Part shown: one piece after another, positions 44,897 through 57,849 of the stretch
Layout of the letters: each line of letters starts with the position of its first letter
How positions within the stretch are numbered: position 1 is the stretch's first letter
Source: Cyathus striatus
Lineage: Eukaryota > Basidiomycota > Agaricomycetes > Agaricales > Nidulariaceae
Length of the DNA stretch: 64,000 bases
Assembly (NCBI GenBank): GCA_025738555.1
Contig: JAOVFP010000010.1
Coordinates: 1,054,001 to 1,118,000 of the forward strand
Reading direction: 5' to 3'
Program-made: the position numbers and the translations under genes
Notes under the pieces: generated by a model
Seen by the model: the letters and a program-made list of their open reading frames with translations, nothing else
Database searches by the model: none
Told to the model about the DNA's origin: nothing

Positions 44897-46513
44897 ATGG
44901 CTGCTAGAACTCAACGAACAAAGTCCCTCTGGGGTTCCATATCCGGAGCTCCTGAAGCAACTGAAGATCCTGAAGGCTGGAATGCATATTGGGAAAATCA
45001 TGTTAAGGACGATAACGCGAACAAAGCATCTCTCGAGTTCACCATCCAGCAATTTGGATCACATTTGGAACTCATTATTGGGTTTATTCGATTTGGTATC
45101 AGACGCCTTGTCGATTATCAACGCGCGATTACCGAATTCTACAATCCTGAGACCTTTGATGTAACTTGGAAGGCGTTTACCAATGCCGAGCGGAGAAAAC
45201 ACATGTTGGAAGGATTGGTTAGATCGGCTATTGTGGATCCTGATTCCGAGTCGTATCGGTCATATTGCAGTGACCTTACGCTAGAGGCGATGGGAAAGAA
45301 CAAGGGCGAGCTGTTTCTCAAAGTGGTCAAGATGTATGTCTGTCCCGACCTGTCTAAGTTGACACCTGAAACGACAGCGTCATACCCCCATCCAAAATGG
45401 ACCAAAGATATGAGGAGGGAACGCAAGAAGGATAAGAACAGTCCGCGAGCACAGCTCTGGGGGTCCGTACAACTTAACAGGGATTTATTCTACTGTGAGT
45501 GTTCGCTTTTTTATCTCTATTATCCTCCGTTGACGTATGAGTGTAGGCAGATTCATAGCCGGAACGTTTGAGTCTGTCGCTTGCAAGCCTCGTCCTTCTC
45601 CTCCGGTCATGGTAAAACCAAACGTCACAAACCGTAGCGAGTTACACAAAGAAGTTGTCGACCAAATCAAGCGATTTGGCGGGGACGATGCGAATACCAA
45701 GAAGTTTCTCCATCAAGTCAATGAGCGATGGAAAGAGGAGATGAGCGTCACAGCCCGTGTATGCGAATTTTGCTCCAGGTTGGAAACCGAAGAGCAGCCC
45801 CTCAAACGATGTCAGAGGTGCCTGAACAAAGTTCAACGACGGGTATACTATTGCTCTGCGTAAGTTTTCAAATTCTTATTACACTGCTATACTTCAAATC
45901 TGATTAGTCGCTTTTCAGAGAATGTCAAAAACAGGATTGGCCCGTTCACAAAACGTTCTGTGGAAAACCCCATTCAGCTGACAGCGCAAAAAGCGTTTCT
46001 ACTCCCGATTTCGTTGAACCTGCTCTCCCCATTAACCAACGATCGCCATCCAGATTTGGCCCTCCAAAAGGATTTACTCGTTCTCCCGCTCTAGAAAGGC
46101 AAATATCCTACCTCAACGATCCCGCCAATGCACAGGTTGACTACATTCTTTTTTCGCGTTCTGGAAAGCCGCACCCTGTCATTCTCCCCGATGATGGATC
46201 AGATGATCTTATAGAGGCGACAGTCAAGTGGGCTTTCGAGCGTGCACGTTATTCAGCTTTGGTATTGAACGAAAAGCTCTATATAATCCGTATGGCACAG
46301 CATCTCATCCGGCGTGGGTTGGGTATAACTGGCGCGAAGGACTTGAAAGAACAAGATATTCAAGACCAGTTTCAAGCTGAGTTCCCGTCCATTTCTTTTT
46401 CGACGTATCTTGAGAGTCTGGAAAAGATGTTTCCGGGTGATAAAACTGTGATTGAGCTGGAAGGGAGGAAGTTACTTCAGGAATTTGAAGCTGTAGCCGG
46501 GGAGAAGCAGTGA
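44897..46513 (+). CDS. MYND zinc-finger protein
   Basis: Three exons (44897-45494, 45547-45859, 45919-46513) with GT-AG introns and matching phases give 501 residues. The first 200 residues are helical and unrecognised (MAARTQRTKSLWGSISGAPE...). A complete MYND finger follows: C272-x2-C275, C288-x2-C291, C302-x3-C306 and H314-x3-C318 (CEFC...CQRC...YYCSAECQKQDWPVHKTFC). MYND domains bind proline-rich partner peptides; in Agaricomycetes most MYND proteins are uncharacterised. The C-terminal half has no known domain. ATG 44897 is the first in frame and precedes a well-formed ORF. The reading frame is intact throughout. Confidence 0.85.
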
Positions 46514-46672
46514 TGGCATGTCCATCTATAAATAATGTACAAGTATTTGCCCTTCAATTTATCTCTATTTGGAGAAAGCAATGAAGCATCACACTACATA
46601 TACATCGTGTCAGTCACGACTCCCAATCAATTTTCTTCTCTCGCTGTTACTAACAGTACCCTATAGCCCCAC

Positions 46673-48431
46673 ATGTTCGATGACAGTAACAGAAGGCGTC
46701 CAGTCGATGAACAAGCCGTGAAATTTGAAACCCATCAAGGTAAAGTCTCAGTTGACAGCTCCAGCGTCGAGCATTACTATTGTAAGCTAATACTACCACA
46801 AAAATATATAGGCAACCGCATGCCTAACCTCCCGCAAGTTGGTTTCAATCTTATAGATGATGTTCTACAACGTATTTTTACTTCGGACGTACTCTCTCCC
46901 AGAGATAGAGTCAACATCTCCTGCACTTCGAAGCAGTTCAAACATCTAGCGTTAAAGGCACTTCTCTCGAAGATCGTCTGGTCAAACGTGCAGACTGTGC
47001 CAAGAACGCTAATAGCGTGGAACACGTTTTATGCCCCGTATATGGATCTTGTCCAGAGTCTAATTATAGACATTCCTGCTGTTGACGCTGTAATGGAAAA
47101 TGCAAACATCCTCGAGTCTGTTGGAATGGAGGTAGGCGCCAAAGTCCCATCTGATACACTACGCAAATATGATATTGATGTATTCTATATGTGACAGCTG
47201 CATGCAGTTGAATTTTTTATCACTGGCCTGTCAAAGCTACGTCATATTGAAGTTATTTCCGATACCAGATTCTTTTGGTCAGCGTCAAGATGGCCCCGTA
47301 TTCTTGCCAGGGTTTCTTCTCTCACGATATTTTCTTTGGCTATAACAGTGGCTCCAAATCATTATCATCATTCTCCCCGAGCTGGAAGCGAGAAGTTTGA
47401 TTCGTGGAAGCAGCTGAAGAATATGAGCATTTCAATCCATGGCAAAGAGCTTCTCGATCAGAACACGGCACGCTTGCATATGGCCATCGGGTTACAAAAA
47501 CTTTTGAGTATACCCACAGTTCGCTGTTTATCGCTGGATACTTCACCGAACCTTGAACTACTCTTCAAGCCCAAACTGCGCTCGTTTACAGAATTGCAAA
47601 CCCTTCATCTTACAACTACACTGGGAAACGTGAACAGCAGAAGTAAGGATCGCCTTCTGAAAGCAATCCTTGAATTGCGTAGAGATGCCATGGTGTGTTT
47701 GTGCCTATCTCCTGACAAGAAATTCTACATTCCAAGAAGTTCTGATTCTGGTCCTCATGCTGGAACCCATTCGGGAATATGTACTTTCGAAATTAACGGA
47801 CCAGCCGAATTATCCATATATGTTTTAGAGCATTGGGAGACCTCTGAGTACCATCCCTGTGGAATGAAACTGTACCAGAAATGTACGAGAGGACTTATTG
47901 ATGTCTCCTTTAATTATCCCTCCAGTTGTGATGAGGTACAATTCTTGGAACAAATTTCCATTGGAGCTTATGCAGACATAAGAGCTTTGACCATCTCCTC
48001 CAGCACATTGGATCTCAATTTCTTGTTTGGAGTATCTCATATATTACCAAATCTCGAACGATTGGAAGTTATTCAGGTCCTTAAGGAATCAAGGTTAGAC
48101 GATGTGAGTTGATATGTATGACATACGCTGCTTAATCGGATGATGACACATTCACGCGCCACTAGCATTTCTTTACAATATTTGGCACAGATTTTCTTCC
48201 TTCACTACAAAACCTGAAGACACTTTACATCCCTTTATTATGTGAGTCACACGATTCATATTTGGAACATACACGTTATAAGTTATCACAGTGTTCATTG
48301 GGAATGAACAATATCTCAAGGAATACTTGGCGGGGTGGAGTCGCTATTGCCCAAGCTTACGATATGTTATGCTAGTTCCAGGTGTTCAATGGACCAGAAG
48401 TTCTACATCCAATTGTTGGGCTCCTAGCTGA
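46673..48431 (+). CDS. F-box-like protein, paralogue 1
   Basis: Four exons (46673-47131, 47198-48103, 48166-48241, 48292-48431) keep phase and give about 526 residues. LPQVGFNLIDDVLQRIFTSD followed by RDRVNISCTSKQFKHLALKA is an F-box-like motif (residues about 55-100). ATG 46820, just before it, is an alternative start. The rest has leucine-rich, LRR-like spacing without a clear repeat (LRHIEVIS, IRCLSLD, LQTLHLT, VEFF). F-box proteins recruit substrates to SCF ubiquitin ligases, and large expanded families of this shape are typical of Agaricomycetes. The last exon ends VLVPGVQWTRSSTS... earlier than in paralogue 2, suggesting a C-terminal truncation. Confidence 0.7.
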
Positions 48432-48842
48432 GACTGAATCATAAGAATCTGAACCATAATTTCTGGCCCGTGCATCGCATTTTTCAATATACTGCAATTT
48501 TTCTATCGTATGGGTATCCAGTAGTAGGGAGTTGAAATTGATGTTACGCTATACGAATTTGATACAAATCATGAAGTTATGATTCATGCGCGCTTTATGA
48601 GCACTTGTCACCTGTTTTCGGAGATTGAAATACTTTCGCGTAAGCGAGGTGGGACAGTTTTAGGTTGGTCTTACATAGGCAGTATGGGCACAATAAAACT
48701 GGGCACTGTAAGTAACTTCTTGCGTGGGTTGCTCTGATACTTCTGCTTCTTCAGTTTATTTGCTCGTAAGTTACGTTTCCTCCAACTCGAGCTTGTGTTG
48801 AACTTGTATGAGTTCACGCACGGGAAAAAAAACGGAGTCATA

Positions 48843-49558
48843 TACTGTACTAACACAATCAATTCGGCACCCTTCACAGTGCGTTACATTCCAAACCCAT
48901 AGATACATTCGGCACTTCAAGATTTTAGGCGTTACATATTGTAATTTTCGGCATGTCAGGTATTTTATCACTACATGTAGCTTTAAAATTAAAGCAATGT
49001 TGTCTAGTGGATAAATGGTACAATAAGTAATGTATTTATGATGAATTTTGCTTGTAGTGTCATATGACTGATGGTTAAAATCCTCGCAGTGCGCAATTAT
49101 TTTACTTCTTTGAATATCGTAACCAGTTGTTGGCCATTAAAGCACAAGCCTTGAATACTTATTCAATTAAGTACTATGTATGATTACAGCTTAAACGTCA
49201 TCCTACTGTGACAGCACTGGCTGGCACTGGTGCTATGTTGCCTGGTGCAAGTGGTATAATGTGTGATCAACGAGCATTTTTTCAATTTTTTTGACCTAAG
49301 ACCGAACGACTCAACTATGGCAGTACATTACGACGGCTCAGACAATGATTAAGGTACATTAAACTACACTCATGTTCTACAATAACTTGTACGGTAGTTT
49401 AGAGACAATACAGACCTTAAAACGATACTTTTTGAAGGAGACAAAAATTTTGGGAAAATTCGGCATTTTTATTTCAGATGCGTTACTTACCCTTAAATTT
49501 CGGCATACCCGGCAGGTGCGTTATGCGTTACTGCCGAATTGATTGTGTTAGTACAGTA
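48843..49558. mobile_element. Mariner-type MITE, about 712 bp, TA target duplication
   Basis: The termini CTGTACTAACACAATCAATT (48845) and AATTGATTGTGTTAGTACAG (ending 49556) are perfect inverted copies extending through CGGCA. TA dinucleotides flank both sides. The interior has repeated TTCGGCA/GCGTTAC words and no ORF. The decayed relative at 17838-18554 is collinear with it. TA duplication and terminus type fit a Tc1/mariner-derived MITE. Confidence 0.8.
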
Positions 49559-49559
49559 A

Positions 49560-52180
49560 TCACTGAAACGATTTCCTTGAATACTATACTAACGGTCGCG
49601 AACTTCACGCCTCGTCCTTCCCTATCAACGTGTTTGTTTACTAATTCAGTTTAAATTTAACACAAAACGTCGAATTCATGCCTGACAAATCCGGCTGAAG
49701 CCTACCGATAGCTGTATGGTTCCGTTCAATATTTTGACTTTAATATCAGATGATGAGTGCATACTGGCCCAACGTGTAGAATCTTGATAAGAAGACGGGT
49801 TGGTTCAATAGCACGACATAAATTGCTGCAACAGGGGCAGCAAGAACAGCCCTGATCGATAGACCTCGTCGCGTCTGGGATGAAGTTTGTTCTTCCTTTT
49901 TAGATGTTCAAGTCGGCCATTATTCTATTGCGAAATAAGATAGAACACCATATCGCAAAACAACCTCAATATTCATGTGAGAAAATTACAGGGGATTTTT
50001 TACTTACAACCTTCTGGATCATCCAGACATCCAAGGAGACTGTAGCTCCAATCCCTCGTGGCTTTCCGTTACACAAGTGCATAATTGTCGTGAGAATACG
50101 TAAAGAGAGAATTAGGGTTCAAAAGCACTGCTAACTATATATAGTGACAAGCCGTACCAAAACACTTCGGGTATGAGCGACATCTCAATTCGAAACGCCA
50201 AATGGGTCCTACTGTGGGGTACACATGAAATGTTACATATCTAAATATGCATTTGTCGCCGGCATCATGTACAATGGACCATACATAACTAGTCAAACAT
50301 TTTATGAAACTTGCATGATAGATCATTTATAAATGTCTTTCACTATGTCACTAAGCTATTTTTGCATTATCTGTACACATGTTTAATGTATGATTCCCCA
50401 TAAGTAAGAGAGACAAAGCACCGCAATGTGCGATATCGCAATAGTGCTCGAGTTTCGATATTTTCACAGGCTGATAGGCGCTTAGCAGGTAAGAACATGG
50501 TTCTCAGCCTATAATATTACTTATCCCAGTTATTGATGCATCGGAAGTGATACAATGCCGGATCGTCATCTTTCATGGAACATTTAATGAATCGACATAG
50601 GCGCTTCTATCTTACCTATATGTGAAAACGTCGGCTGAGCGACGGTTATAAGAGATCAGATGACACGCTTCAAAAGCTTACCAGCGCTACCAGATTCTGA
50701 TTTAGAGGTCAGAAAAAATGCTTAATGAGCTTAGGAGTCGACTTCCGAAGGACGGCAACTACTGGATAAGCTCGAAGTTTAACACGTTATTTACAGTTCA
50801 GCTGATCCATTTTAGTCTGGACATTCAACATGATGGGAAAGGAAACCAGCAAGATTTTACTGCCTCAAGTTCAGAATTCTCGTCACAACTTATTACACCA
50901 TCATTCGGGTACGAAGAACCAAAATTGCCACAGCACTTCACACCAGTGAGATCTTCAGAAGTGCCTTTAACCTTACTCTGTAATTCCATACTCTTCTTTC
51001 ATAGCAATCCACTACTGATCTACATTTTTCACCGTTTCACTCTCTTATATGTCCACTAAGTATGTTAATACATTAGTACTTATAGTGTATGTGGCTTTGC
51101 AAGCTCGAATCCCACCAAATAGCCCGTGGGAAGATATCCGTAAAAGGTGTCCGTCCAATCGGTTCCACTCCTCGTGGCAGACCCTTACGGTCCTTACCCT
51201 ACAGCTGACCTCGTTCGACTCAGGTGAACTGACTTGAAGTTGGAGTTTGCATTTCTGAAGATGATTTGGAAGGCAACCGATGATGTTTCAGTGTCTGTAG
51301 GTGGTAAATGCCAAGGCATGGAGACTCCGGGTCCCGATCTCTCTACTTCATTGCTCAACCTTTACCTACAGCTATCCATACTAACCGAGGTTTATAACAC
51401 AAAGCTGAAGGAATAAACCAAATCTGATTATGGCTGGCTATTATCCTAGCCAGGCCTGTTTGTATCCAAACAGCAGGCATCAGTGAAAAATAAACAACTT
51501 TAAGTAATGAGATTTTTATCTCACTGCCCAGATGCACCTCATTTATGTCGCTGATCGTACTACACATATATTATTGTGGAGAATGAACATGATCGATATA
51601 ATCAAATCGGTAACAGTATTTAATTGGAGGGCTGTCGCTGGACCTGTCCATTTTGTTCAAGAAAATTTTCCTCCAACTCGATCTCTCGTTGACCTTGGAC
51701 GAGATCACAAATCGGACAGCATATAGAAGTCGTGTAGTCTCTGCAGCAACCTCCACGAATTTGATAGCGTTCACGGATGTTCCTTCTGGTTCCTCCCTAT
51801 AATATGTGGTCAGCTTATCTAATAATCACGTTAAATTCTAATATACAATTACAGACCTGTTTAAAAGAACTGAGAGTTATCGGTATTTGTATCTAATACC
51901 AACTTTAGTTCAATGTCTCTAAGCAGGAATACCAAAGATCGCAAGTATACCGGAAGGATACCACTCAAGTCAAAACTTGCTTCAAAACAATCACGGAAGC
52001 AGCCGCTGCAGCTACATTGATCATTGTAGTGGACGCATACATCATGGCGTTTCGGATGAGGAGTTTTCTTCTTGTTAAGATGATCGAGACGGCGTTGATT
52101 CCGTTTGCGAAGCAAGCTGGGGCAAAATATCCCCAAATAACCTGAACGATTCAGTTAATATATGTAAGGATTGAAGGTAT
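49560..52180. other. Repeat-derived region without a confident gene
   Basis: Several short ORFs (50718-51059, 51049-51237, 51861-52136) have no recognisable domain. The segment about 50150-50670 has word-level similarity to about 53230-53540 (CCGTACCAAAA.A.TTCGG, CATATGTGA.AA, CGACGG/CAACGG), implying an old duplication. One minus-strand reading near 52130-51970 is hydrophobic (INAVSIILTRRKLL) and may be a membrane-gene remnant. Confidence 0.4.
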
Positions 52181-52186
52181 ACTGGG

Positions 52187-52914
52187 TGACTTCCCGCAGG
52201 GTTTAGAAACGCAGATTATTTTCTAAACGTTAAGCGAGTGGCGCTCGGCTAATCTAGGTCTGCGTTTCTAACCATAGCACATTTTCCCTTAGACTTTCAA
52301 TGTCGTTTCTAAATTTCATAAGCGCTTTAGTAATCTTATCACACGTTTATCTTTTCCTTTATTCACAACGATATTGCTTTCTATCCGTCTTTTTATGACT
52401 AAATCTCTCAGAAACTCTGTAAAGTAAACAGTACATATGTGCATGCTAGTCTGATGTAGCCTTTTCTTTGATATAAGTGCTGTTCCCTCCCATAGTGAAG
52501 AACTTCAATGGCACTGTGGACCGATTCCCCCCAAAATAAGTATGTAATGATATATTTTTTCACAAAGAATCACTGTGATGAATAAGTATACAAAATAACA
52601 TGACATAGAGCCTACTACATCACCAATTATACTGCGACTATGTCATACGAGGGGAGGGAGAGCACCGTATCAGTAGTACGAATCCTGAGATGATACGTCC
52701 CTGCAGGGATTTTGACGTCGGAGATCGAAAATGCGTTTACAGGAGGGCGTTTAGAACTAGAAGAGGGGGGGGCCTCTTCCAGATTATTATCTAGAAAGGG
52801 GTCAGTTTTGAGATCAGCTGTCAAAGTGAGCCGATTTGGACAACGGCATCACGGCCAATCTCGCTTACGACGTTTAGAAATTTAATCTAGGTTTCTAAAC
52901 GCTGCGGGAAGTCA
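52187..52914. mobile_element. MITE-like element, about 728 bp, about 33-bp inverted ends
   Basis: The left end TGACTTCCCGCAGGGTTTAG and the reverse complement of the right end TGACTTCCCGCAGCGTTTAG continue as AAACGCAGATTA / AAACCTAGATTA. Partial copies of the end motif (CTGCGTTTCTAA) recur inside the left edge. No ORF with a transposase motif, and no clear target duplication. Confidence 0.65.
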
Positions 52915-54012
52915 TCCACTGTATATTCACAAGCTCCCGGCGCTTTTAAGCATCCACAGAGGCTAACAGACCACTTCCTCTTTCCATCCTCTTCGATAGA
53001 CAGTTTTTTTACATTAGTATTACCATCAGGGAATTTAAGTGGAATAGACATCGTTGGACTAGGCTGAGGTTGTTTTTCCTAAATATTGAACAGGGGTTAC
53101 AATTAAAAATCAAAATGGCTCGTGATATGCTAAAGCACGTACCACGATTTCCATGATGCGAAGCTGTAGATGGATTTGCAAGTTGGGGATGAACCAAAAA
53201 CACTCAAACGGATTCAAGCTCGTCTTTAAATGTTGGTGAGCGGTACCAAAATATTTCGGAGATGAGTACTATTAATAATTCATAGAACGAAAGCCGTGGG
53301 GTTTGTACGATTCTTCAGGTAGTTGAAGTGATTGAATACGCACCTAATTGTCGCTGGAACCAGGCACAATGAAGTAAAACTTTTCTCACAAGGTTTGTGA
53401 ATGGATACTATCGGCCTTTCATAGGTATCGTTTGCCAGGCCACTACGCTATTTTAATCGTAAGTTACACATATGTGAGAAGATCGGACGAACAACGGCGA
53501 TACATAGAGCATATGACAAGGTAGAGAAGCTAACGAGCGCTTGAAGCGCGCTTTATATTAAATTATATTTCTTTCAGAAATCCGAATGGAGTCTTTCGTT
53601 TCGTAGAGAATGGTTGGATTAAATGCTAGAAACATCGTACATAAAGTTGTAAAATCATCATATGTTTTTCAACAAAGTGTCAACTGTAAGGGAACCACCC
53701 CCTATCAATGGATGGGCGCTTGTGGGAAGGTTCGAAGTTTTGCAAATTGCATGTTCCTGAATGAAGTTTAATAAGTTCCACTGATGAGCGATACGTTTCA
53801 GCGTCAAAAGTTGGAATTCTATATTGATTTATATTCAGAAAGATTTCGACGCCATCGGGTACCTCAGAGTCAGAGTCACAGAAGCATAGATGTGGACAAG
53901 ATGTGGACCTTTAGCTCGGATAATACCGGATAATAATGCTACCGGTGACTATCCAGGCAACTCGGTTTTGAAGAATCACCGATGCTTATATATGCACTGT
54001 TGCTGGACTGTG
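52915..54012. other. Intergenic, no gene recognised
   Basis: Short ORFs only. It contains the diverged partner (about 53230-53540) of the segment near 50150-50670. Confidence 0.4.
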
Positions 54013-54699
54013 TAACACGGCGGGCTTTTAGCTGTCCAGTTGCAGCTGTCCTTTGGCCTGTCGTGCTACCTGTCATGTTCAGCCATCAGTCACGATGTCA
54101 CATATAGGCCCATGTGGTGTGCCGAGAATATATTCACACAATAAAAGTTAGTTATGTACCATCTGAATATTACAAGCAGTACTGTACACACATTCTAATG
54201 TATTATATTGTTTATGATACTGCTATTCTTCTTAAATGTAAAAATATGTGCTACTTACTACTGGTGATTTGTGTAGTAGGTGCAAGAATTAATTAAAGTA
54301 CCTTCTGTAGAACTAATTTTTCCCTTTGTTTTTTCTCTTTGTTTAAAATTCATTCCCAATGAAGTCAATATAACTTTAAAGGTATGTCATATAAAATACT
54401 TCACAACTTCTCCTCAATAATGCTGAAGTGAAATTATTACTATATGATACTATACATTATTATACATAAACTAGTAGGATGAACACAGTGTTATCACTCT
54501 TTTCTAATAATAAACAGTTGCAGCATTGCATCGTTTTTTAACGAGCCTATGTAATTCAGCCTTTGTTCTAGATCAATTTGTAAGCAATCTTGAGCCAGTT
54601 CAAAAGCTGTGACAAACACATGTGTGATGTGGAACAGGACAGACAACACGACAGGCCAAAGGACAACTCAAACAGGACAGCCAAAAGCCTGCCGTGTAA
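54013..54699. mobile_element. TIR element, about 687 bp, about 85-bp imperfect inverted ends
   Basis: The left arm reads TAACACGGCGGGCTTTTAGC followed by TGTCC...GTCCTTTGGCCTGTCGTG. The reverse complement of the right arm reads TTACACGGCAGGCTTTTGGC followed by TGTCC...GTCCTTTGGCCTGTCGTG. Arms extend to about 54100 and from about 54615. The interior is very AT-rich and lacks coding sequence. No clear target duplication. Confidence 0.65.
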
Positions 54700-55019
54700 G
54701 TTACTACTACTAGTGACTAGTTCACTATGAGTCACTACTGTCACACCCAAGACTTCTTTCATGACATCATACTGAAAATGTACTTATGTAATATGAAGAT
54801 GCTCGCTTATCGATTATTAATATCATAGGTGGTCAATGCGCAGCCAGTGCGCAGCTCTGCGCTTAACTTTGTTTGTGAGACCCTGAGATGAGAAGTAGCG
54901 AACGTGCCCTTGCATCGCTCTCCGTTCTCCACTCATCCACACATTCCGTCACCATCTGAAAAATCGGCTGCCCTCGCAATAGAGCTGGTGTCATTAATTC
55001 ATTAGTACTTATAACAGAA

Positions 55020-56771
55020 TGTCAACAATCAGTGAACACACCACACCAGTCCGACTTCCGTCAAACAAGAAAGGTGCGCAAATGTATTATTCATGAAAAC
55101 ATGGACGTAACTAACATTGAACAACATTTTCTGCCTTGCAATAAATAGGATCTTTAGTGGATATAACTACCAAAGCTCCCCTGCACTTCCAAGGAATTCA
55201 AAGCACTGGTATTCAGGGCTCTTCTTTCGGAAGTCATTTGGAAAAATGTCTTGAGCGTGCAGCGAACGCTAAAGGCTTGGACGACGGTCTATTCCGAACA
55301 CACGAATCTTATAAAAAAATTGACCATTGATATACCCTATGTCAATAAGATAATGGAAGATCGACAACTTCTCGAGTCTTACGGAATGGGAGTAAGTGTT
55401 CTTAAGTCCACTACCCGATATCTACTGATACTCACTATCTCGCCTAGCCAGGCCCAGCTGTGATTGCACATTTCATGACTCATCTATCAAGATTGCGTCG
55501 CATCGAAGTTCTTTCTGATGCCAGATTCTGCTGGTGGAATTGGCTGTCGGCATTCAGCAATGTTTCAAGTCCCCGATCTCTCTCGTTGGTCATCGCAGAA
55601 ACTGGCACTGAGCACCGTGAACAGCCATTTTCTAATATTCCCAAAAACCCCATTGAATTACTTAATAACGAAAAGTTTAGCTCTTGGAATCAGCTCGATA
55701 ATTTGCATATATCAATTCGAGTTAAAGCAAATACAATATCAATACCCTTTCCGTCTCCATTTGCAATTCTGGATCCATCATTTTGGATACAAAGATTTTT
55801 GAATATCCCCACAATCCGATGTTTATCGTTGCATGTGTTATCGGGGAGCCTTGAAAAAATAATTCGGCCTGAAATGAAATCGTTTCTCAACTTGAATTTT
55901 CTTCGTATTTCCGCAACAGTAGGAGAAAAAGACGCTAAAACGGATAATCTCTTGAAGGCCTTAGCTACGCTGCGCGAAGATGTCCACGTTTGTTTACGAC
56001 TATCTCCGGCCAAAACCACCTATATTCCGTTAAATCCTGACTCTGGGCCTCACGAAAAATCGCACTCTGAGATTTGTACATTGGAGGTCGATGGTCCCGT
56101 GGGCTTGTCAGTTCATGTGTTAAGTAGGTCGATATCCTTCGAGGAATATTTCCCTTGTGGCTTGAAAACACACCAACCTGGAGCAGGCGAGAAAATCGAC
56201 ACTTCATTTACATATGCAGCAAGCTGCAATGAAATACGAGTTATGGAGGGTATTGACACACTTGGAGAAACAAGATCTTTACACGTCACTTCTTGCTCCT
56301 TACACCTCGATTTCATATTTGGAATATCTCAGGTATTCCCGGACCTCGAGTTACTAGAAATTGATCAAGTTTTAAATGAATCAAAGCTGGACGACGTGAG
56401 TAATCATTAGCAACATCCTGCTGAATTGATAGTCATAGTTCGTTAGCATTTCTTTGCGATATTCGGAACAGATTGTCTACCTAAACTTCGCAACCTCAAG
56501 ACAGTCCGTATTCCATTACCCTGTACGTTCTGAAAACCTAAAATACGTATATATTATTTAAATTTAATTGATAGCGTTCCTGGGGAGGGAGTTATATATG
56601 AAGGAGTACCTATCAGGATGGAGTCGGTACTGTTCTGGTACTTTGCGCAGCGTGGTTTTGGTTCCAGGTACTAAATGGATCCGACGGTCTGCATCTGAAC
56701 ATTGGGAAATTGCAGGAGAAACAGTCTTCCCTGAACTCCTTACTGCAGGATTTGAGCAGCTGAGATTGTAA
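55020..56771 (+). CDS. F-box-like protein, paralogue 2 with a lost or altered N-terminus
   Basis: The body is collinear with paralogue 1: CTSKEFKALVFRALLSEVIW (about 55185), LIKKLTIDIPYVNKIMEDRQ, an intron with acceptor ...gcctag, then VIAHFMTHLSRLRRIEVLSD, FLNIPTIRCLSL, AAVGEKD-like stretches and CGLKTHQPG. The last exons are HFFAIFGTDCLPKLRNLKTV and KEYLSGWSRYCSGTLRSVVL, ending EQLRL with a stop at 56769-56771. The F-box core (NLIDDVLQRIF in paralogue 1) is not found upstream of CTSKEF; a stop lies in that frame and the candidate first exon (ATG 55020) joins in the wrong phase. It may be a pseudogene or use another start. Its C-terminus is longer than that of paralogue 1. Confidence 0.55.
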
Positions 56772-56940
56772 TCCGAGCGATCAGCCTATACGTAATAATA
56801 AATTGAAGATTTTTCATTCGTATCCCTGCAATACGCGTATGCAACTGACACTGACCACTCTTCAAGACAATAAAGCGAGTTAAATAATTCGTAAATGACA
56901 TTCTGGTAATAGTAAAAAAGCCGCATTTGGATAGAACAAA

Positions 56941-57819
56941 TCAATGGTGCTTCTCGTAGAAGAATTGGCCAATGTTCTTGACGAACTGAGTCTGGCATTT
57001 GACAGGCTTGCTGCGAGTAGATCCAACATGGAACCTGGATTTCAAAATAATTTTATGTTTCGATTTTTCAGTACGATAATGACCTACGAGACAGCCTTGC
57101 CACCGACTTGGCCAAAGTAGAGGGATGTCTGGAGGCGTTCTCCAGTCACCTTGTCAGTCTCATTGAAATATCTTTCCGTGCTTGCCAGTGGTGAGTTCGA
57201 CTTCGTGGAACGCAGTGCGGTCTGTGAACCCGGAGAGGGGAGTGGGAGCCTACGACAAGTTCAATGCACATCAGGAAGATCACCATTACCGACAGTAAAA
57301 GCATGTACAGTGACAGTTTCATTCGGAACAATCAAGAACACCTGGTTCTCAATGATGCCGACATAAGAGAAGGCACCAATGTCAGAGCTATACAGCTCAA
57401 AGAGGTAGAATCCTTCGCCTCCGATAAGATCGACACCAGCGAGTGGAATGTTCGATCTCCAGTTCGCAAAGTATTTGAAGCCATCAGCGGGGGGCCAAGG
57501 GAGTACGGAACTGTCCGCGTTGCCTTTTCTTAGGGTCAGCGGGGAGCGTAGTAGTATAGCACCCGGGGATCTCAGGTGCGATGGGTGGCGGGCAGAGTCC
57601 AGAAGTGATGGTTCTGTAGAATGTTAGGACAAATCAGATAACAACGCTGTTGTAAAAAACTAACGCATCTGCAAAGAAAGTCCAAGGCTTTTCTGAGATA
57701 GGCCCAACCTTGAGCTTGCGACCGTCGGCAATAACAGACACTGATGATGTGCTTGGAGCCGCATGAGTGCCAGAGGCGAATATGGCAACAGTGAGAAGGG
57801 AAGCAAGCTTGCTGAGCAT
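56941..57819 (-). pseudogene. Secreted-protein family copy with two frameshifts
   Basis: ATG 57819 begins MLSKLASLLTVAIFASGTHA with APSTSS, a signal peptide closely similar to the intact gene at 62.6 kb; exon order and intron positions are the same. Exon 2 encodes the TITSG..., GCYTTTLPA, RGQFRTPL and ELYSSDIGAFSYVGIIENQ segments, but a C run near 57490 (CCCCCC) carries one extra base. In exon 3, after GKHGK, bases are missing and the frame shifts before NETDKVTGERLQ. The last exon ends QFFYEKHH and TGA at 56941. It is recognisable along its full length but cannot give the full protein, unless the homopolymer change is a sequencing error. Confidence 0.75.
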
Positions 57820-57849
57820 GACGATCTGTGGAATGTCGAGGCTGAGTAT

